Shown piece after piece: positions 10,545 through 20,941 of a stretch of DNA of 64,000 nt. The translations under genes and the position numbers were made by a program. Source of the DNA: CAMREV01 sp051653965 (GTDB lineage Bacteria; Bacillota_I; Bacilli_A; Mycoplasmatales; Mycoplasmoidaceae). Position 1 is the stretch's first letter. Every line of letters starts with the position of its first letter. The stretch covers positions 177,900 through 241,899 of the forward strand of contig JBOFXG010000008.1 in the NCBI GenBank assembly GCA_051653965.1, written 5' to 3'. The notes beneath the pieces are model-generated. The model worked only from the letters and a program-made list of their open reading frames with translations, searched no databases and was not told the origin of the DNA.

Positions 10545-11243
10545 GTGAGAATAACTATATTAACATTATTTCCTAGTGTAATAAATGAATATATAAATTC
10601 ATCAATAATTAAAAGAGCTATTGATAATAATAGCTGCACAATTGAGGTTGTTAATTTTAGAGAATTTTCAAAAAATAAACATAAAAAAGTAGATGGCTAC
10701 CAATTTGGTGGTGGAGGAGGAATGGTTCTTTCATTACAACCAATAGTAGATGCAATTAGATTTTATAAAAAAGAAAATTCAAAAGTGATTCTATTAACTC
10801 CAAGTGGTAAAAAATATAAAAGTTCCAATGCAAAAAAACTTGCATTAGAAAAAAACTTAATTTTTATAGCTGGTCATTATGAAGGATTTGATGAAAGATT
10901 AAACAATTACATTGATGAAGAAATATCAATTGGAGATTATGTATTAACAGGCGGAGAATTGCCTGCGCTTGTAATTGTAGATTCAATAGTTAGATTGATT
11001 CCAGATGTAATAAATAAAGAAAGTTTGATTTCAGAATCATTTGAAGATAATTTACTTGATTATCCGGTTTATACAAAACCAATTAATTTTGAAGGTTATA
11101 AAGTACCTGAGATTTTAATTAGTGGAAATCATAAATCAATAGAAAAGTTTAGATATGAATCTAAATTAGCAAAAACTAAATTAAATAGATATGATTTATA
11201 CAAAGAACATATCACAAACAAGAAAGGAATTAATAATGAATAA
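10545..11243 (+). CDS. trmD: tRNA (guanine-37-N1)-methyltransferase TrmD
   Basis: TrmD methylates G37 next to the anticodon in tRNAs reading CCN, CUN and CGG, preventing frameshifting. The 232-residue protein has the SPOUT trefoil-knot signatures: YQFGGGGGMVL, LLTPSGKKY, IAGHYEGFDER and EISIGDYVLTGGELPALV. The start is a GTG at 10545, giving MRITILTLFP as in other TrmD proteins; no upstream ATG is available. It lies 8 bases after rpsP and overlaps rplS by 8 bases. It contains no Trp codon. Confidence 0.97.
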   Translation: MRITILTLFPSVINEYINSSIIKRAIDNNSCTIEVVNFREFSKNKHKKVDGYQFGGGGGMVLSLQPIVDAIRFYKKENSKVILLTPSGKKYKSSNAKKLALEKNLIFIAGHYEGFDERLNNYIDEEISIGDYVLTGGELPALVIVDSIVRLIPDVINKESLISESFEDNLLDYPVYTKPINFEGYKVPEILISGNHKSIEKFRYESKLAKTKLNRYDLYKEHITNKKGINNE

Positions 11244-11604
11244 TTATAAAAAAATAAATAAACAAGAATTAATTAAAGGGATAGAAAATTTACAATTAAA
11301 AAAAGATGTTCCAAATTTTGGCCCTGGTGATACTATTGCTGTTTATAACATAATCAAAGAAGAAACTAAATCAAGAGTTCAAAAATTTGAAGGTGTTGTT
11401 TTAAGAAGAAGAGGTAGAGGCTTATCTGAAAGTTTTAATATTAGAAAAGAAAGTAATGGAATATGAGTAGAAGAAATTTTACAATTACATTCTCCTTTAA
11501 TTGAAAAAATTGAAATCATTAAAAGAGGTAAGGTAAGAAGAGCTTACATTTCTTATATGAGAGAAAGATCTGGAAAATCTGCTAGAATTAAAGAAAAAAA
11601 ATAA
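11236..11604 (+). CDS. rplS: 50S ribosomal protein L19
   Basis: L19 sits at the 30S-50S interface. The 122-residue sequence contains the family hallmarks FGPGDTIAVYN, RVQKFEGVVLRRRGRG, ESFNIRKESNGIWVEE and the basic C-terminus RGKVRRAYI. The start ATG at 11236 is preferred over a longer in-frame opening because it has an aagaaagg ribosome-binding site and gives the normal length. It overlaps the last codons of trmD. Confidence 0.97.
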
Positions 11605-11613
11605 TTTTTATTT

Positions 11614-12804
11614 ATGGCAACTGTAAAATTTAAAAAATATTCAAGACCTAATAGTACAAAATATATAAAAACAAATTTTTCGCATCCGTTAGGTCCACTA
11701 ACTTATGTTTTTTTAAACAAAGATATATGATGAAGATATACAATTGCTGTTATTGTAGGAATACTTACAGCTCTTGCATCAATGTTTTTAATAAGAAATA
11801 TGGGTTTATATAGCTTTGGGCTTTCTGGTATATTTCAAGGTATAGCAAGGATTGTTAAGGTGACTTCATCAAAATATATTACAGATCCTCAAACAATAGA
11901 AAATATATATAATATTTTATTCTATGGATTGTATTTATTGGCAAATATCCCTTTAATAATATTTTCTTATTTTAAACTTGGAAAAAGGTTTACATACTTA
12001 TCAACAATAGTAATTGTTTTAGGAAACGTAATTCCGATATTACTTGGTCTTATTCCTGGTATAAATGATATTTATTTATTTGGTCGTATTGAATCAAATG
12101 AAAGCCTACAAGCTGATGGAGTACAATTATTAACATTCTTTGGCGATGATTTAAATAAATTTGGACCATTAATGATTTATGCACTTGTTAATGGACTAAT
12201 AACTGGTGGATATATTGCTTTAATACTAGCTGTAAGTGGTTCAACTGGTGGGCTTGATTTTATTTCATTCTTTTATTCAAAGAAAAAAGGAAAACCAATT
12301 GGAACAATTCTTGCTTACTTTAATTTAATTTCCGTCCTTGTTTCAATTCTTATTGGTTCTTATATTGCTTCTGGTATAACAGGTTTTAATTGAGTTGGTA
12401 GCACTCCTAATGAAAATTTAGATTTTGCTCCAACTCCCTTCTCTTATCAAACATTATTTTCACAAAATTTAGTTGCATCAATTTCAATGTCAATAATTTC
12501 ATCATTAACTTTATATTTTTTATTTCCTAAAGATAAAAAAGTAAAAATAACAATTTATAGTAATAAAATTAATGAGATAAGAGATTATTTTTACTCAGAA
12601 AAATTTAATCATGCATTAACAATTAATAAAAATATTGGTGGTTATTCTCTTGAGGAAAAACAAAGTATTGAAATTGTATGTTTATATATGGAAATTCCTA
12701 TATTATTAGATTGAGTAAAGAAAGTAGATGATCAAGCATTTACAACAATATCTTCTCTACTAGGTATCAATGGAGTCCTAAGTGTTGAAGATTCTATAGA
12801 TTAA
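11614..12804 (+). CDS. YitT-family (DUF161/DUF2179) membrane protein
   Basis: This 396-residue membrane protein has about six transmembrane helices and a soluble C-terminal DUF2179-like domain (about residues 305-396, KVKITIYSNKINEIRDYF...). Family motifs visible are GLYSFGLSGIFQGIARI, where Gly-rich loops join the first helices, and SGSTGGLDFISFFYSKKKG mid-protein, the classic STGG-x-D segment. The biochemical function of YitT proteins is unknown. It follows rplS by 9 bases and is followed by a paralogue, suggesting a tandem pair that may act as a heteromer. Confidence 0.85.
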
Positions 12805-12816
12805 AATGGAAAAAAA

Positions 12817-13995
12817 ATGAATACTGAAAAAATTGAAAATAATAATTTTAATAAAATAGAAGAAAAAGTTCAAATGAATGGTATTGCTAGTGCTAACTTT
12901 GAAAAAAAATTTTTTAAATCTTCTACTGTAAGATTATCAAAAATATATTCTATTACAAGCAAAAAACAAAAATATATAATGGTTATTTTAATTGGTATGA
13001 TTATTGGTTTTTTAACTCTTATTTTTCTTAAAAATACTGGACTATATTCAATGGGTGTTACTGCAATAACTCAAGGTTTATCAAGAATAATTACTTCAGT
13101 AATGTTTATTAATAAAGTTGATCAAAATGTCGTTAACATTGTATCTGATTTAACCTTTTGGTTTTTTATTTTACTTGTTAATTCTCCCTTATTATTTTTT
13201 GCTAAAAAACATATTGGTAATCAATTTACATTTTTAACTCTTACATATCTTTTAACATCTGCAATTTTTCCATTTTCAATTTCATTTATTCCCGGAATTC
13301 AAAATCTATTATTATTTGGTGATATTAAATCTTTAGAATTAACAAATATGCCTCCAAACATTACATTATTAACTTGAGGTTCATTAGATTCTTCAAAAGT
13401 AATTTCACTATTTTTCTATTCATTAGCATTCCCATTTTTAAGTGTATTACTTTATACAATAGTTTATGCAATTGGTGGTTCTACTGGTGGTAGTGATATT
13501 GTTTCTATTTATTATTTAAAAATAAAATTAAAATCATTAGGTCAAATATTAATAGTAATTAATTTCTTTTGTGTAATAATTGGATCATTTATAGGATCTT
13601 ACATATCAATTGGATTACTTGAAAATGATTGAAATTATCAAAATTTTTTTTCACCAAACTTAGTTTGTTCTATTATTAACTTTTCAATCTTTGGTTTCTT
13701 ACTACAAGTTTTATATCCAAGATTTAGAATGAGTTCAATTAAAGTTTTTGGACAAAATATTGAAAAAATTAATGAACACCTTGCTAGCATAAATTGCATT
13801 CATTCAAGAACGATTTCAAAAGCAGTGGGTTCATACTCTAAAAAAGAACAATACATTCTTGAAATGTATATGACTATTATTGAACTTGGACCAATTATTA
13901 AAGAAATTAGAAAAATTGATAATAATGCTTTTATTGTAATTAATAAAAATATTGAAATTGATGGAAATTTAAGCTTCCCAGTATTCTTAAGGTAA
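12817..13995 (+). CDS. YitT-family membrane protein (paralogue)
   Basis: This 392-residue paralogue of the preceding gene has the same layout: a 55-residue polar N-terminus, about six membrane helices, the GGSTGGSDIVSIYY motif, and a C-terminal DUF2179-like domain from about residue 305. The sequence has diverged strongly outside the motifs, so the duplication is old. One Trp is encoded by the rare TGG (about 13158), unlike most Trp codons in the window. It lies 12 bases after its neighbour and 3 bases ahead of rbgA, as part of one long plus-strand run. Confidence 0.85.
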
Positions 13996-13998
13996 ATT

Positions 13999-14823
13999 AT
14001 GAAAAAAAATCAAGAATTAATAAATTGATTTCCTGGTCACATGCAAAAAGCAATCAGGTTAATAAAAGAACAAATAAAAATAATTGATATTATTATTCAA
14101 ATAGTTGATTCAAGATCTGTTAATAATTCTTCTAATGATGACTTGATTAATGAAATTGCTCCAAATAAAACAGTTATAAAAATTGCTCTTAAAGGTGATT
14201 TATCTGATGTTTTTAATAATGATAAAAATGTGATTCATGGTTCTATAAAAAATGAAGCATTTAGAAAAACTGTTTTACATAAAATTAATATAATTGCAAA
14301 ACCAAAAATTGATGCAATGATTAAAAAAGGAATTGTAAAACCTAAGATATATTTAATGGTTTTAGGTTTACCGAATGTTGGTAAATCTAGTTTTATTAAT
14401 TTTATTGCTAAAAAAAGTCAATTAATTACTAGTGATAGACCAGGCGTTACTAAAAAAAACACCTGATTAAAAATAAATGATCAAATCCAAATGATGGATA
14501 CTCCAGGTATTTTATTTAAAAAAATTAAGAATATTGATACAGGATTTATTCTAACTTTAATTAAATGTGTAAAATGAGATATAACACCAAAATATGAAGT
14601 TATAAAATTTGCATATAATTTCTATTCTAAAAATTATCTAAATGAATTTAAAAAATATTTCGATACAAAAATAATTGATAATTTTGAAGAATTTTTAAAT
14701 GAGTATTGCCTAAATAAGAAAATGCTCTTAAATAAGAATGAATATGATATTGAAAAAAGTCTTGAAAAACTTTATAAAGAATTTTGTTCTGGAAATATTT
14801 GTAAAGTAAATTATGAAAAATAG
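13999..14823 (+). CDS. rbgA: Ribosome biogenesis GTPase RbgA/YlqF
   Basis: RbgA is a circularly permuted GTPase needed for late 50S assembly. The 274-residue protein begins INWFPGHMQKA, the RbgA N-terminal hallmark. The permuted motif order is visible: a G4-like segment (ALKGDLSD) first, then G1 GLPNVGKSS near residue 122, G2 RPGVTKK and G3 DTPG. The G4 motif lacks the usual Asn of NKxD, having Leu-Lys-Gly-Asp instead, which may weaken guanine specificity. A C-terminal helical domain completes the protein. It overlaps rnhB by 11 bases. Confidence 0.92.
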
Positions 14824-15415
14824 TATGAATGATTTTGAAAATAAATATTTCAAAAAAGGTTTCAAATTAATTGCAGGAATAGATGAAGTTGGAAGGGGTG
14901 CTTTGTGTGGTCCAATTGTTGTTGCAATATGTATACTTCCTGAAAAGTATTTTAATAATGAAATAAATGATTCTAAAAAGCTCTCGCCAAAGAAAAGGAT
15001 TGAACTTAATAAAATAATTAGAAAAGAATGTATTGATTTTCATATTGAAGTTATTAATCCAAAAATAGTTGATAAGCTCAATCCTAAAAAAGCATCAATT
15101 AAGGGAATGAAAGATTGTTTGAATAAAATTAAAACAAAACCAGATTTTATTTTAATAGATGCAGAAAAAATAAATTCTAAAATTGAAAATTTATCAATAA
15201 TCAAAGGTGATCAAAAATCTATTTCAATTGCATCAGCTTCAATATTAGCAAAAGTATATAGAGATGATTACATGATAAAGATGGATAAAAAATACCCAAA
15301 TTATTTTTTTGAAAATAATAAAGGGTATGGGACAAAAACTCATTTAGATGCATTGAATAAATATGGACCTATAAAAGATTTTCATAGATTTACTTATAAA
15401 CCAATAAAAAAATAA
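14813..15415 (+). CDS. rnhB: Ribonuclease HII
   Basis: RNase HII cleaves RNA in RNA-DNA hybrids and removes misincorporated ribonucleotides. The 200-residue protein shows LIAGIDEVGRGALCGP with catalytic D24-E25, NDSKKLSPKKR, a third acidic residue in ILIDAE, and ASILAKVYRD. The C-terminus (YGTKTHLDAL...) is standard. The start overlaps rbgA. The last 30 bases of the gene belong to a 350-bp direct repeat that recurs at 16630; the second copy ends in a one-residue variant (TYEPIKK instead of TYKPIKK). Confidence 0.95.
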   Translation: MKNSMNDFENKYFKKGFKLIAGIDEVGRGALCGPIVVAICILPEKYFNNEINDSKKLSPKKRIELNKIIRKECIDFHIEVINPKIVDKLNPKKASIKGMKDCLNKIKTKPDFILIDAEKINSKIENLSIIKGDQKSISIASASILAKVYRDDYMIKMDKKYPNYFFENNKGYGTKTHLDALNKYGPIKDFHRFTYKPIKK

Positions 15416-15733
15416 TTATTTATGGTATTTTTCATTTTTATTTATTTTAAATGCTCTAAATATTTGCTCTAATAAAATATATTGCATCATTTGGTGTGTA
15501 AATGTCATTTTTGAAAAAGATAAAATATTATTAGATTCATCTTTTATCTTTTTATCTAAACCATATGAACTACCAATTATAAAATTAACATATTTATAAT
15601 TTTTTATGTCTTCTAAATTTTTAATCCTGTTTGCAAATTCAATTGAGTCTGTTCCCTTACCTTCGATGCAAAGTGAAATGTTATATGAATTAGTTAAATA
15701 TCTTTTAATTAATTCATATTTATTTTTTAAAAA
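15384..15733. repeat. Direct repeat copy A spanning the rnhB/rlmH junction
   Basis: The roughly 350-bp segment covers the last rnhB codons, the tiny intergenic gap and the 3' third-to-half of rlmH. It matches 16630-16979 at an offset of 1246 bases, at roughly 90-95% identity by eye. Differences are scattered, with one dense cluster around 15650-15675. The two copies flank the MazF-like gene. Confidence 0.9.
15416..15733 (-). pseudogene. 5'-truncated second copy of rlmH
   Basis: This fragment encodes about the last 106 residues of RlmH without a start codon. Its frame is still fully open and ends in the normal ...KINKNEKYHK and TAA. Key SPOUT elements (FIIGSSYGLDK, FTHQMMQYILLEQIFRAF) are intact. 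Compared with the complete copy it carries substitutions such as GKGTDS for GKQVDS, so it looks like an allele from another lineage and not a very recent duplication. Homology stops at about 15733, where the MazF-like gene's last codons begin. It is unlikely to be expressed as a functional enzyme because the N-terminal region is missing. Confidence 0.88.
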
Positions 15734-16344
15734 TGTAATCTCTCAAAATCATACATTTCCTTTGATAAATATTTATCTTTTTTTATAAATAAATCACCAA
15801 TCTTTTTGTTTTCTGTTATTATTTTTTCAAAATCTTTAGTATATTTTTTATGTCTTGTAGCCGTATACAAAAATTTTTTTTGATAATGAATTAAATAGCT
15901 ATTATTTTTTAAATTATCAAAATCAATATAAGTTAATGAATATATTTTTTCATCATTTACATCAAAAAAAATAGTATTCATTTTCTTTTTTTCACTATTT
16001 TTTAAATCTCCTAAATAATATTTTTTTTTATCCAAAATTAATTTACTAATATTTTTTTCAGAAATTACATATATACAATTCATTTGAAATAAAGTATCAT
16101 ATGATAGCTTATTAGAACTGCTTTTTTTAATTTTAAGAAAATAATTAATAAATTGTTTAGCTTTTATATCTTTTTTGCTTCTAGATGTTCCTGAAATAAA
16201 ATAGTATAATATATTATTATTAATCTTTTTTTTATCTATGCAAATGAAAGGTCTTTTTTTTGCTAAGTTTTTACTTAAGTAATTATTAATTTTTTTTCCA
16301 TTCATTCAATAAATAGATCCTTTTTTAAAAATTAATTTTCTCAT
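15727..16344 (-). CDS. MazF/PemK-like putative toxin flanked by direct repeats
   Basis: This 205-residue basic protein is not securely identified. The N-terminus IFKKGSIYWMNG...KKRPFICID resembles the start of PemK/MazF-fold RNases (a KRGxIYW segment, then K-x-RPV-x-I), and YYFISGTS could match the strand ending in TS that follows. The remaining 120 residues are Lys/Asn/Ile-rich and unassigned. The start ATG at 16344 is preferred over an internal Met because the KKGSIYW motif lies between them, with Trp encoded by TGA. No antitoxin gene is visible beside it. Its 3' end coincides with the repeat junction, so the last few residues (FERLHF) are partly junction-encoded. The context says acquired gene; the toxin role is inference. 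Confidence 0.5.
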
Positions 16345-16629
16345 AGTATAGTAAAACCCTTTTTAAAAATTAATTTATTTCACAATAATGAATAAAATAT
16401 AATAAATTAATTTTTAGAAAGGAGGTAAAGGAAATATATAGCAAGATGTTTCAAATATAATACTTTGAAATTCTTATGTTCACATTTTTACCAATAATGC
16501 TTCCAAATAAATTAGAGAACTGATTTCATTTTTCATATATATCTTACTTATAATATTATATCAACAAATTATAAAAAATAATAACAATTTATAAAAAGTT
16601 AATATTTATATTAGATATTATTTAACCTT
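16345..16629. other. Non-coding stretch upstream of the MazF-like gene
   Basis: No convincing gene is present. On the plus strand a TATAAT near 16400 and an isolated strong Shine-Dalgarno-like sequence (aaaggaggtaaagg, about 16418-16431) are followed only by a four-codon frame and a small hairpin (tttcaaa / tttgaaa, about 16449-16470). On the minus strand there is a 20-codon frame starting at 16536. I see no tandem repeats of the kind that form type III antitoxin RNAs. Confidence 0.5.
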
Positions 16630-16979
16630 ATAGATTTACTTATGAACCAATAAAAAAATAATTACTTATGGTATTTTTCATTTTTATTTATTTTAAATGC
16701 TCTAAATATTTGTTCTAATAAAATATATTGCATCATTTGATGAGTGAATGTCATTTTTGAAAAAGATAAAAGATTATTAGATTCATTTTTTATCTTTTTA
16801 TCTAAACCATATGAACTACCAATTATAAAATTAATATATTTATAATTTTTTATGTCTTCTAAATTTTTAATCCTGTTTGCAAATTCAATTGAATCTACTT
16901 GTTTGCCTTCAATACAAAGCGAAATATTATATGAATTAGTTAAATATCTTTTAATTAATTCGCATTCATTTTTTAAAAT
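16630..16979. repeat. Direct repeat copy B spanning the rnhB/rlmH junction
   Basis: This is the second copy of the 350-bp repeat. It starts with an orphan rnhB tail (encoding RFTYEPIKK and TAA on the plus strand, no gene body) and continues into the complete rlmH gene. Together with copy A it gives the order full rnhB, rlmH tail, MazF-like gene, rnhB tail, full rlmH. Confidence 0.9.
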
Positions 16980-17141
16980 AATGTTCTGTTCTTCAAGGTT
17001 TGGATCTTTTAAAAAATTATCTTCTTTTATTGAAATTATTTCTATATCACAATAATGGCTTATTTTTTCAATATAAGAATTGATTAAAATTTGCAACTCT
17101 TTATCCTTTATTTTGCCTATTGTTATTAATCTAATTTTCAT
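16662..17141 (-). CDS. rlmH: 23S rRNA (pseudouridine-1915-N3)-methyltransferase RlmH
   Basis: RlmH methylates pseudouridine 1915 in helix 69 of 23S rRNA. The 159-residue protein is full length for the family (about 155-160). It begins MKIRLITIGKIKDKELQ and contains LCIEGKQVDSIEFA, NFIIGSSYGLDKKI and the C-terminal FTHQMMQYILLEQIFRAF-x-YHK signature of this SPOUT enzyme. It lies convergent to rnhB in origin, but the two are now separated by the repeat-flanked insertion. rlmH's 3' end is the known integration target of SCC elements in staphylococci, and the duplicated segment here also contains that 3' end. Confidence 0.95.
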   Translation of the reverse strand: MKIRLITIGKIKDKELQILINSYIEKISHYCDIEIISIKEDNFLKDPNLEEQNIILKNECELIKRYLTNSYNISLCIEGKQVDSIEFANRIKNLEDIKNYKYINFIIGSSYGLDKKIKNESNNLLSFSKMTFTHQMMQYILLEQIFRAFKINKNEKYHK

Positions 17142-17194
17142 ATTTTAATATCATTTTTTACTCTATAATAATTATATTGATTATAAAGGTTTTT

Positions 17195-17839
17195 TTGGCA
17201 GTGAGTGAAAGTAGAGTAAAAAGATATAAGTCATATAGAAAACAAATTGACAGAGAATATACTTTTTTATCTAAAGTAAACAAAGATAATAAAGAATTAT
17301 TAAAATTAGAGGCTAAATTAAGAAATATAGATAACTCATTACTTGCTATTGAAGAAGTAGACTTATTTAGTGTTGATATTGTATATGATGATAATTGATC
17401 TAATTATTTAGTTAATTTGAAAGAAATTATTTCCTTTTATGATTTAAAACAAATATCAAAGATTTTATTAGAATCACAAAACCCTGTTAAAAAAATAGAA
17501 CCTTCAAATATCACTCATGATGATTTAATTAAATCATTGCTTAAAGACGATCTTAACTATAGGGATATAAAAACAATTGAAAATGAAATTGATTTTAAAA
17601 AGAAAAATCAAGAAGTCTTTAAAAGAGAATTAAAAGATGTTAATAATCATATAGAAAAAATGGTTACAGAATCTAAAAAATTAAGAGATGGTAAACCATT
17701 TATTCCTGAAATAAAATCATATAATAACAGTGATAAAAGAAATAAAAAAATGAAAATTTTTTATTTCTTTACAATATTAGTTTTTCTTGCTTTATTTTTT
17801 GCAGGAATAATACTATTTTTAATTGGAGGAATAATATAA
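17195..17839 (+). CDS. Hypothetical coiled-coil protein with C-terminal membrane helix
   Basis: I do not recognise this protein of about 214 residues. It is highly charged, with likely coiled-coil stretches around residues 10-60 and 120-165. It ends in a single hydrophobic helix (about 190-212, FYFFTILVFLALFFAG), so it is probably tail-anchored with the body in the cytoplasm. No ATG fits. The start is either TTG 17195 or GTG 17201, both downstream of an aaagg sequence at 17185-17189. Its stop overlaps the cmk start as TAATG, so it is co-translated with cmk, der and gpsA. Confidence 0.7.
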
Positions 17840-18498
17840 TGATATATAAAATAGCAATTGATGGCCCAGCTGGATCTGGAAAAAGTTCATTATCTAAGAT
17901 TATTGCTAAAAATAATAATATATTATTTCTTTCTTCAGGAATTTTTTATAGAGCATGTGCATTTATATTGAAGGAATCAAATATAGATGACAATTATTTA
18001 ATTAAATCTATTCTTGAAAAAAATAAATTCAAATTTAAAGATGGTTCAATAATTATGAATAATAAAATAATAAATGAATTCTTATTTACAAATGAAATAT
18101 CAAGACTTGCTAGTGAATATTCATCATTACCAATTGTTAGAGAATATGTAAATGATATGTTAAGAGATGTTGCTAAAGACAAAAGCGTAATTACAGAAGG
18201 CAGAGATATTGGAACCGTTGTTTTTAAAAATGCTGAATTAAAATTTTATTTAAAGGCAAGCTTTTTTGAAAGGGCAAAAAGAAGACAAAAAGAATTAGAA
18301 AAAACATCAGAAAAAAGCACTTTATTATATTTAATAAAAGAAATAATAAAAAGAGATTGAAGAGATAAACATAGAAAAACAGATCCATTGAAAAAAGCAA
18401 AGGATGCTATAGTTGTTTCAACAAGAAAAAAAACTTTAATTGATGTTTCATTTGAAGTTCAAACAAAAATTAATGAGTTTTTAAAATGCAAAAAATAG
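17839..18498 (+). CDS. cmk: Cytidylate kinase
   Basis: Cmk phosphorylates CMP and dCMP for pyrimidine salvage. The 219-residue protein starts IAIDGPAGSGKSSLSK, with the P-loop at residues 9-17. It contains LSSGIFYRACAFIL (NMP site) and VITEGRDIGTVVF, the cytidylate kinase signature, followed by RRQKEL and RDKHRKTDPL in the lid region. The length is normal. The start overlaps the upstream membrane protein gene by 1 base and the end overlaps der by 13, the cmk-der order seen in many Firmicutes and mollicutes. Confidence 0.95.
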
Positions 18499-19811
18499 CA
18501 ATTATTGGCAAGCCAAACGTAGGAAAATCAACTTTATTTAATAGGATAATAAAAAGAAATAAATCAATTGTTCATGATACTCCTGGTGTCACGAGAGATA
18601 GAATTTATTCAGAAGCAGAATGATTAAACAGACAGTTTATATTAATTGATACTGGAGGATTAACAATATCTGATTTTGACTTTAAAGAGAATATTAAAAT
18701 TCAAGTTGAATATGCAATTAATGAAGCGGACAAAATAATATTTTTAGTATCTAGTAAAGATGGCGTTGATAAAGATGATTTCTTTATTGCAAAAATGCTA
18801 AAGAAAATAAAGAACAAAAAAATATTTTTAGCAGTAAACAAATCAGAGTCAAATAAGTCTTCTGAATTTTTAAATGATTTTTATAAATTAGGTTTTGGTG
18901 AACCAATATTTATTTCATCTTCCCATGGTATTCGTGTTGGAGATTTATTAGATATGATTATTGAAAATGATAAATCAAAAGAGATTGAAGAAAGCAAAAG
19001 TTTTCCAATTGCAATTATAGGAAGACCAAATGTTGGCAAATCTTCATTAGTAAATGCAATTCTTAATGAAGAAAGAGTAATAGTTTCAGATATTGCAGGA
19101 ACAACAAGAGATGCAATTGATACTTCTTTTTGATTCAACAAAAATAATTATACAATTATTGATACTGCTGGAATCAGAAGAAAAGGTAAAGTAAAAGAAA
19201 GCATTGAAAAATATTCTGTTCTTAGAGTTGAACAATCAATAAAAAGAGCTAAGATTTTATTACTTGTTTTAGATTCATCAGAAGAGTTTAATGAGCTTGA
19301 TGAGGTAATTGGCGGATTAGTATTTTCTGCAAATATTCCTTCAATTATTATTGTTAATAAATGAGATTTAGTGGATAAAAATACATATACAATGAATACT
19401 TATATTAAGATTTTAAAATCAAGATTTAAATTCTTATCTTGATCTCCAATAATTTTCGTTAGCGCAAAAGAAAATAAAAGGGTTAAAATTATTTTTAAGG
19501 AAATAGAAAAAATAAGAGAGAACTTAAAGAAGCAAATTTCCGCTTCAACGTTAACTGATGTTATATTCAAAGCACAGATGATGAACAACACTCCTTCTAA
19601 TGAAGGTGGTAGATTGAAAGTAAATTATGTTACACAAGTAGAGGGTCAAATACCAACTTTTGTTCTTTTTTGTAATAATCCTAAGTTTCTTCATTTTAGT
19701 TATGCTAGATACTTAGAAAACACATTAAGAGAATCATTTGGTTTTGACAATGTACCAATAACATTATATTTTAAGAGCAAAAACTCTCGAACAAGAAACA
19801 AAGAGGATTAA
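18486..19811 (+). CDS. der: Double-domain ribosome GTPase Der/EngA
   Basis: Der has two tandem GTPase domains and a KH-like domain and is required for 50S maturation. In the 441-residue protein, domain 1 has GKPNVGKST, DTPGVTRDR and DTGG. Its G4 reads NKSES instead of NKxD. Domain 2 has GRPNVGKSS near residue 180, GTTRDAIDT, DTAGIRRKGKVKES and NKWDLV. The C-terminal KH-like domain includes NNTPSNEGGRLKVNYVTQV. The weakened G4 in domain 1 is a small oddity. It starts inside the end of cmk and ends 1 base before gpsA. Confidence 0.95.
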
Positions 19812-19812
19812 T

Positions 19813-20913
19813 ATGTCAATAAAAGTTACTAAAAAAGATTTAGAATCTATACCATCAAAAGATAAACCTACAATTAAAGTGGCAAAAAAAATAAACAAAA
19901 ATAATAATAATGAATTCAATGATATAACAATAATTGGTACCGGTGCATGAGGAACAGCAATTGCAAAAGTTTTATCTGAAAGCGGTAATAATGTTACTAT
20001 GTTTGGAGTTGATAAAAAAGAAATAAAAGATATCAATCAACATGGTATGAATAAAAAATATTATGGTACTACTAAAATAAATACAATTATAAAAGCTACA
20101 AGTGATATAGATAAAGCTTTGATAAATGCAAATTATGTTGTTTTTGCTTTGCCATCTGCACATTTAAAGGATATGCTTAAGATAATTAAAAATAGATTAA
20201 AACATAAAGTTATTTTTATTAATTTAGTTAAGGGAATTGATCCTGCTAATAAAAAACCTTGATCATTTACTATTTCAAAAATATTAAAAAATAAATCAAA
20301 TGGTTTGGCTTCAATAATTGGACCATCATTTGCAATTGATGTTTATCATAAAAAACAAACAATTGTAAATGTTGTTTCAAATAATGATATCGTTTGTAAT
20401 AAGGTTGCTAAATTATTCTCTGTTCCTTATTTAAAAGTTGTAAAATGTCCAGATGAAATTGGTGCTGAAACAATTGCTGCATACAAAAATCTACTTGCAA
20501 TTGGAATGGGAATGGTTTTTGAAAATACAAAATCAATTAATACAATTTCAGCTGTTTTAACTCAAGGAATAAAAGAAATTGCAATAATTAGCAAAAATAA
20601 TGGTGGTAAACCATCTACAATTGTTGAATTTTGTGGAATTGGAGACATTTTTTTAACTTGCACTTCTGATTTATCAAGAAATTTCACATTTGGTAAAAAC
20701 CTTTATAAAAAAAATACAAATAAGTCATTTAAAATTGGAAAAATAACTGTAGAAGGTTACACACTATATGAAATTGTTAAAAAAGAAATAATTAATAATA
20801 AAAATCTACCTTTATTCAAATCAATTTGCTTAGTTTTAAGTAAAGAAATTAAACCTAAAAATATAATCACAAATACTTTTGAATTAATAAATAAAAGTAG
20901 CGTAAAAAATTAA
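19813..20913 (+). CDS. gpsA: Glycerol-3-phosphate dehydrogenase (NAD(P)+)
   Basis: GpsA interconverts dihydroxyacetone phosphate and glycerol-3-phosphate for phospholipid synthesis. The 366-residue protein carries a 36-residue Lys-rich N-terminal extension before the Rossmann motif ITIIGTGAWGTAIA. Further signatures are LPSAHL, VKGID, IGPSFAIDV, the active-site Lys region ETIAAYKNLLAIGMGM, and GIGDIFLTCTSDLSRNF. The start at 19813 directly follows the der stop behind an agagga ribosome-binding site. An internal start nearer the Rossmann fold is possible, but no better-placed ATG with a ribosome-binding site is seen. Confidence 0.93.
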
Positions 20914-20941
20914 TATATAATTTTTATAATAAGGAATAAAA

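Noticed and set aside
16345..16629. Type III antitoxin RNA upstream of the MazF-like gene
   Set aside because: No tandem repeats or consistent hairpin-terminator structure were found, so a ToxIN-like system is not supported.
15384..16979. SCC-type site-specific element at rlmH
   Set aside because: No Ccr or other recombinase is present and the repeat is about 350 bp, much longer than an att core; homologous integration explains it better.
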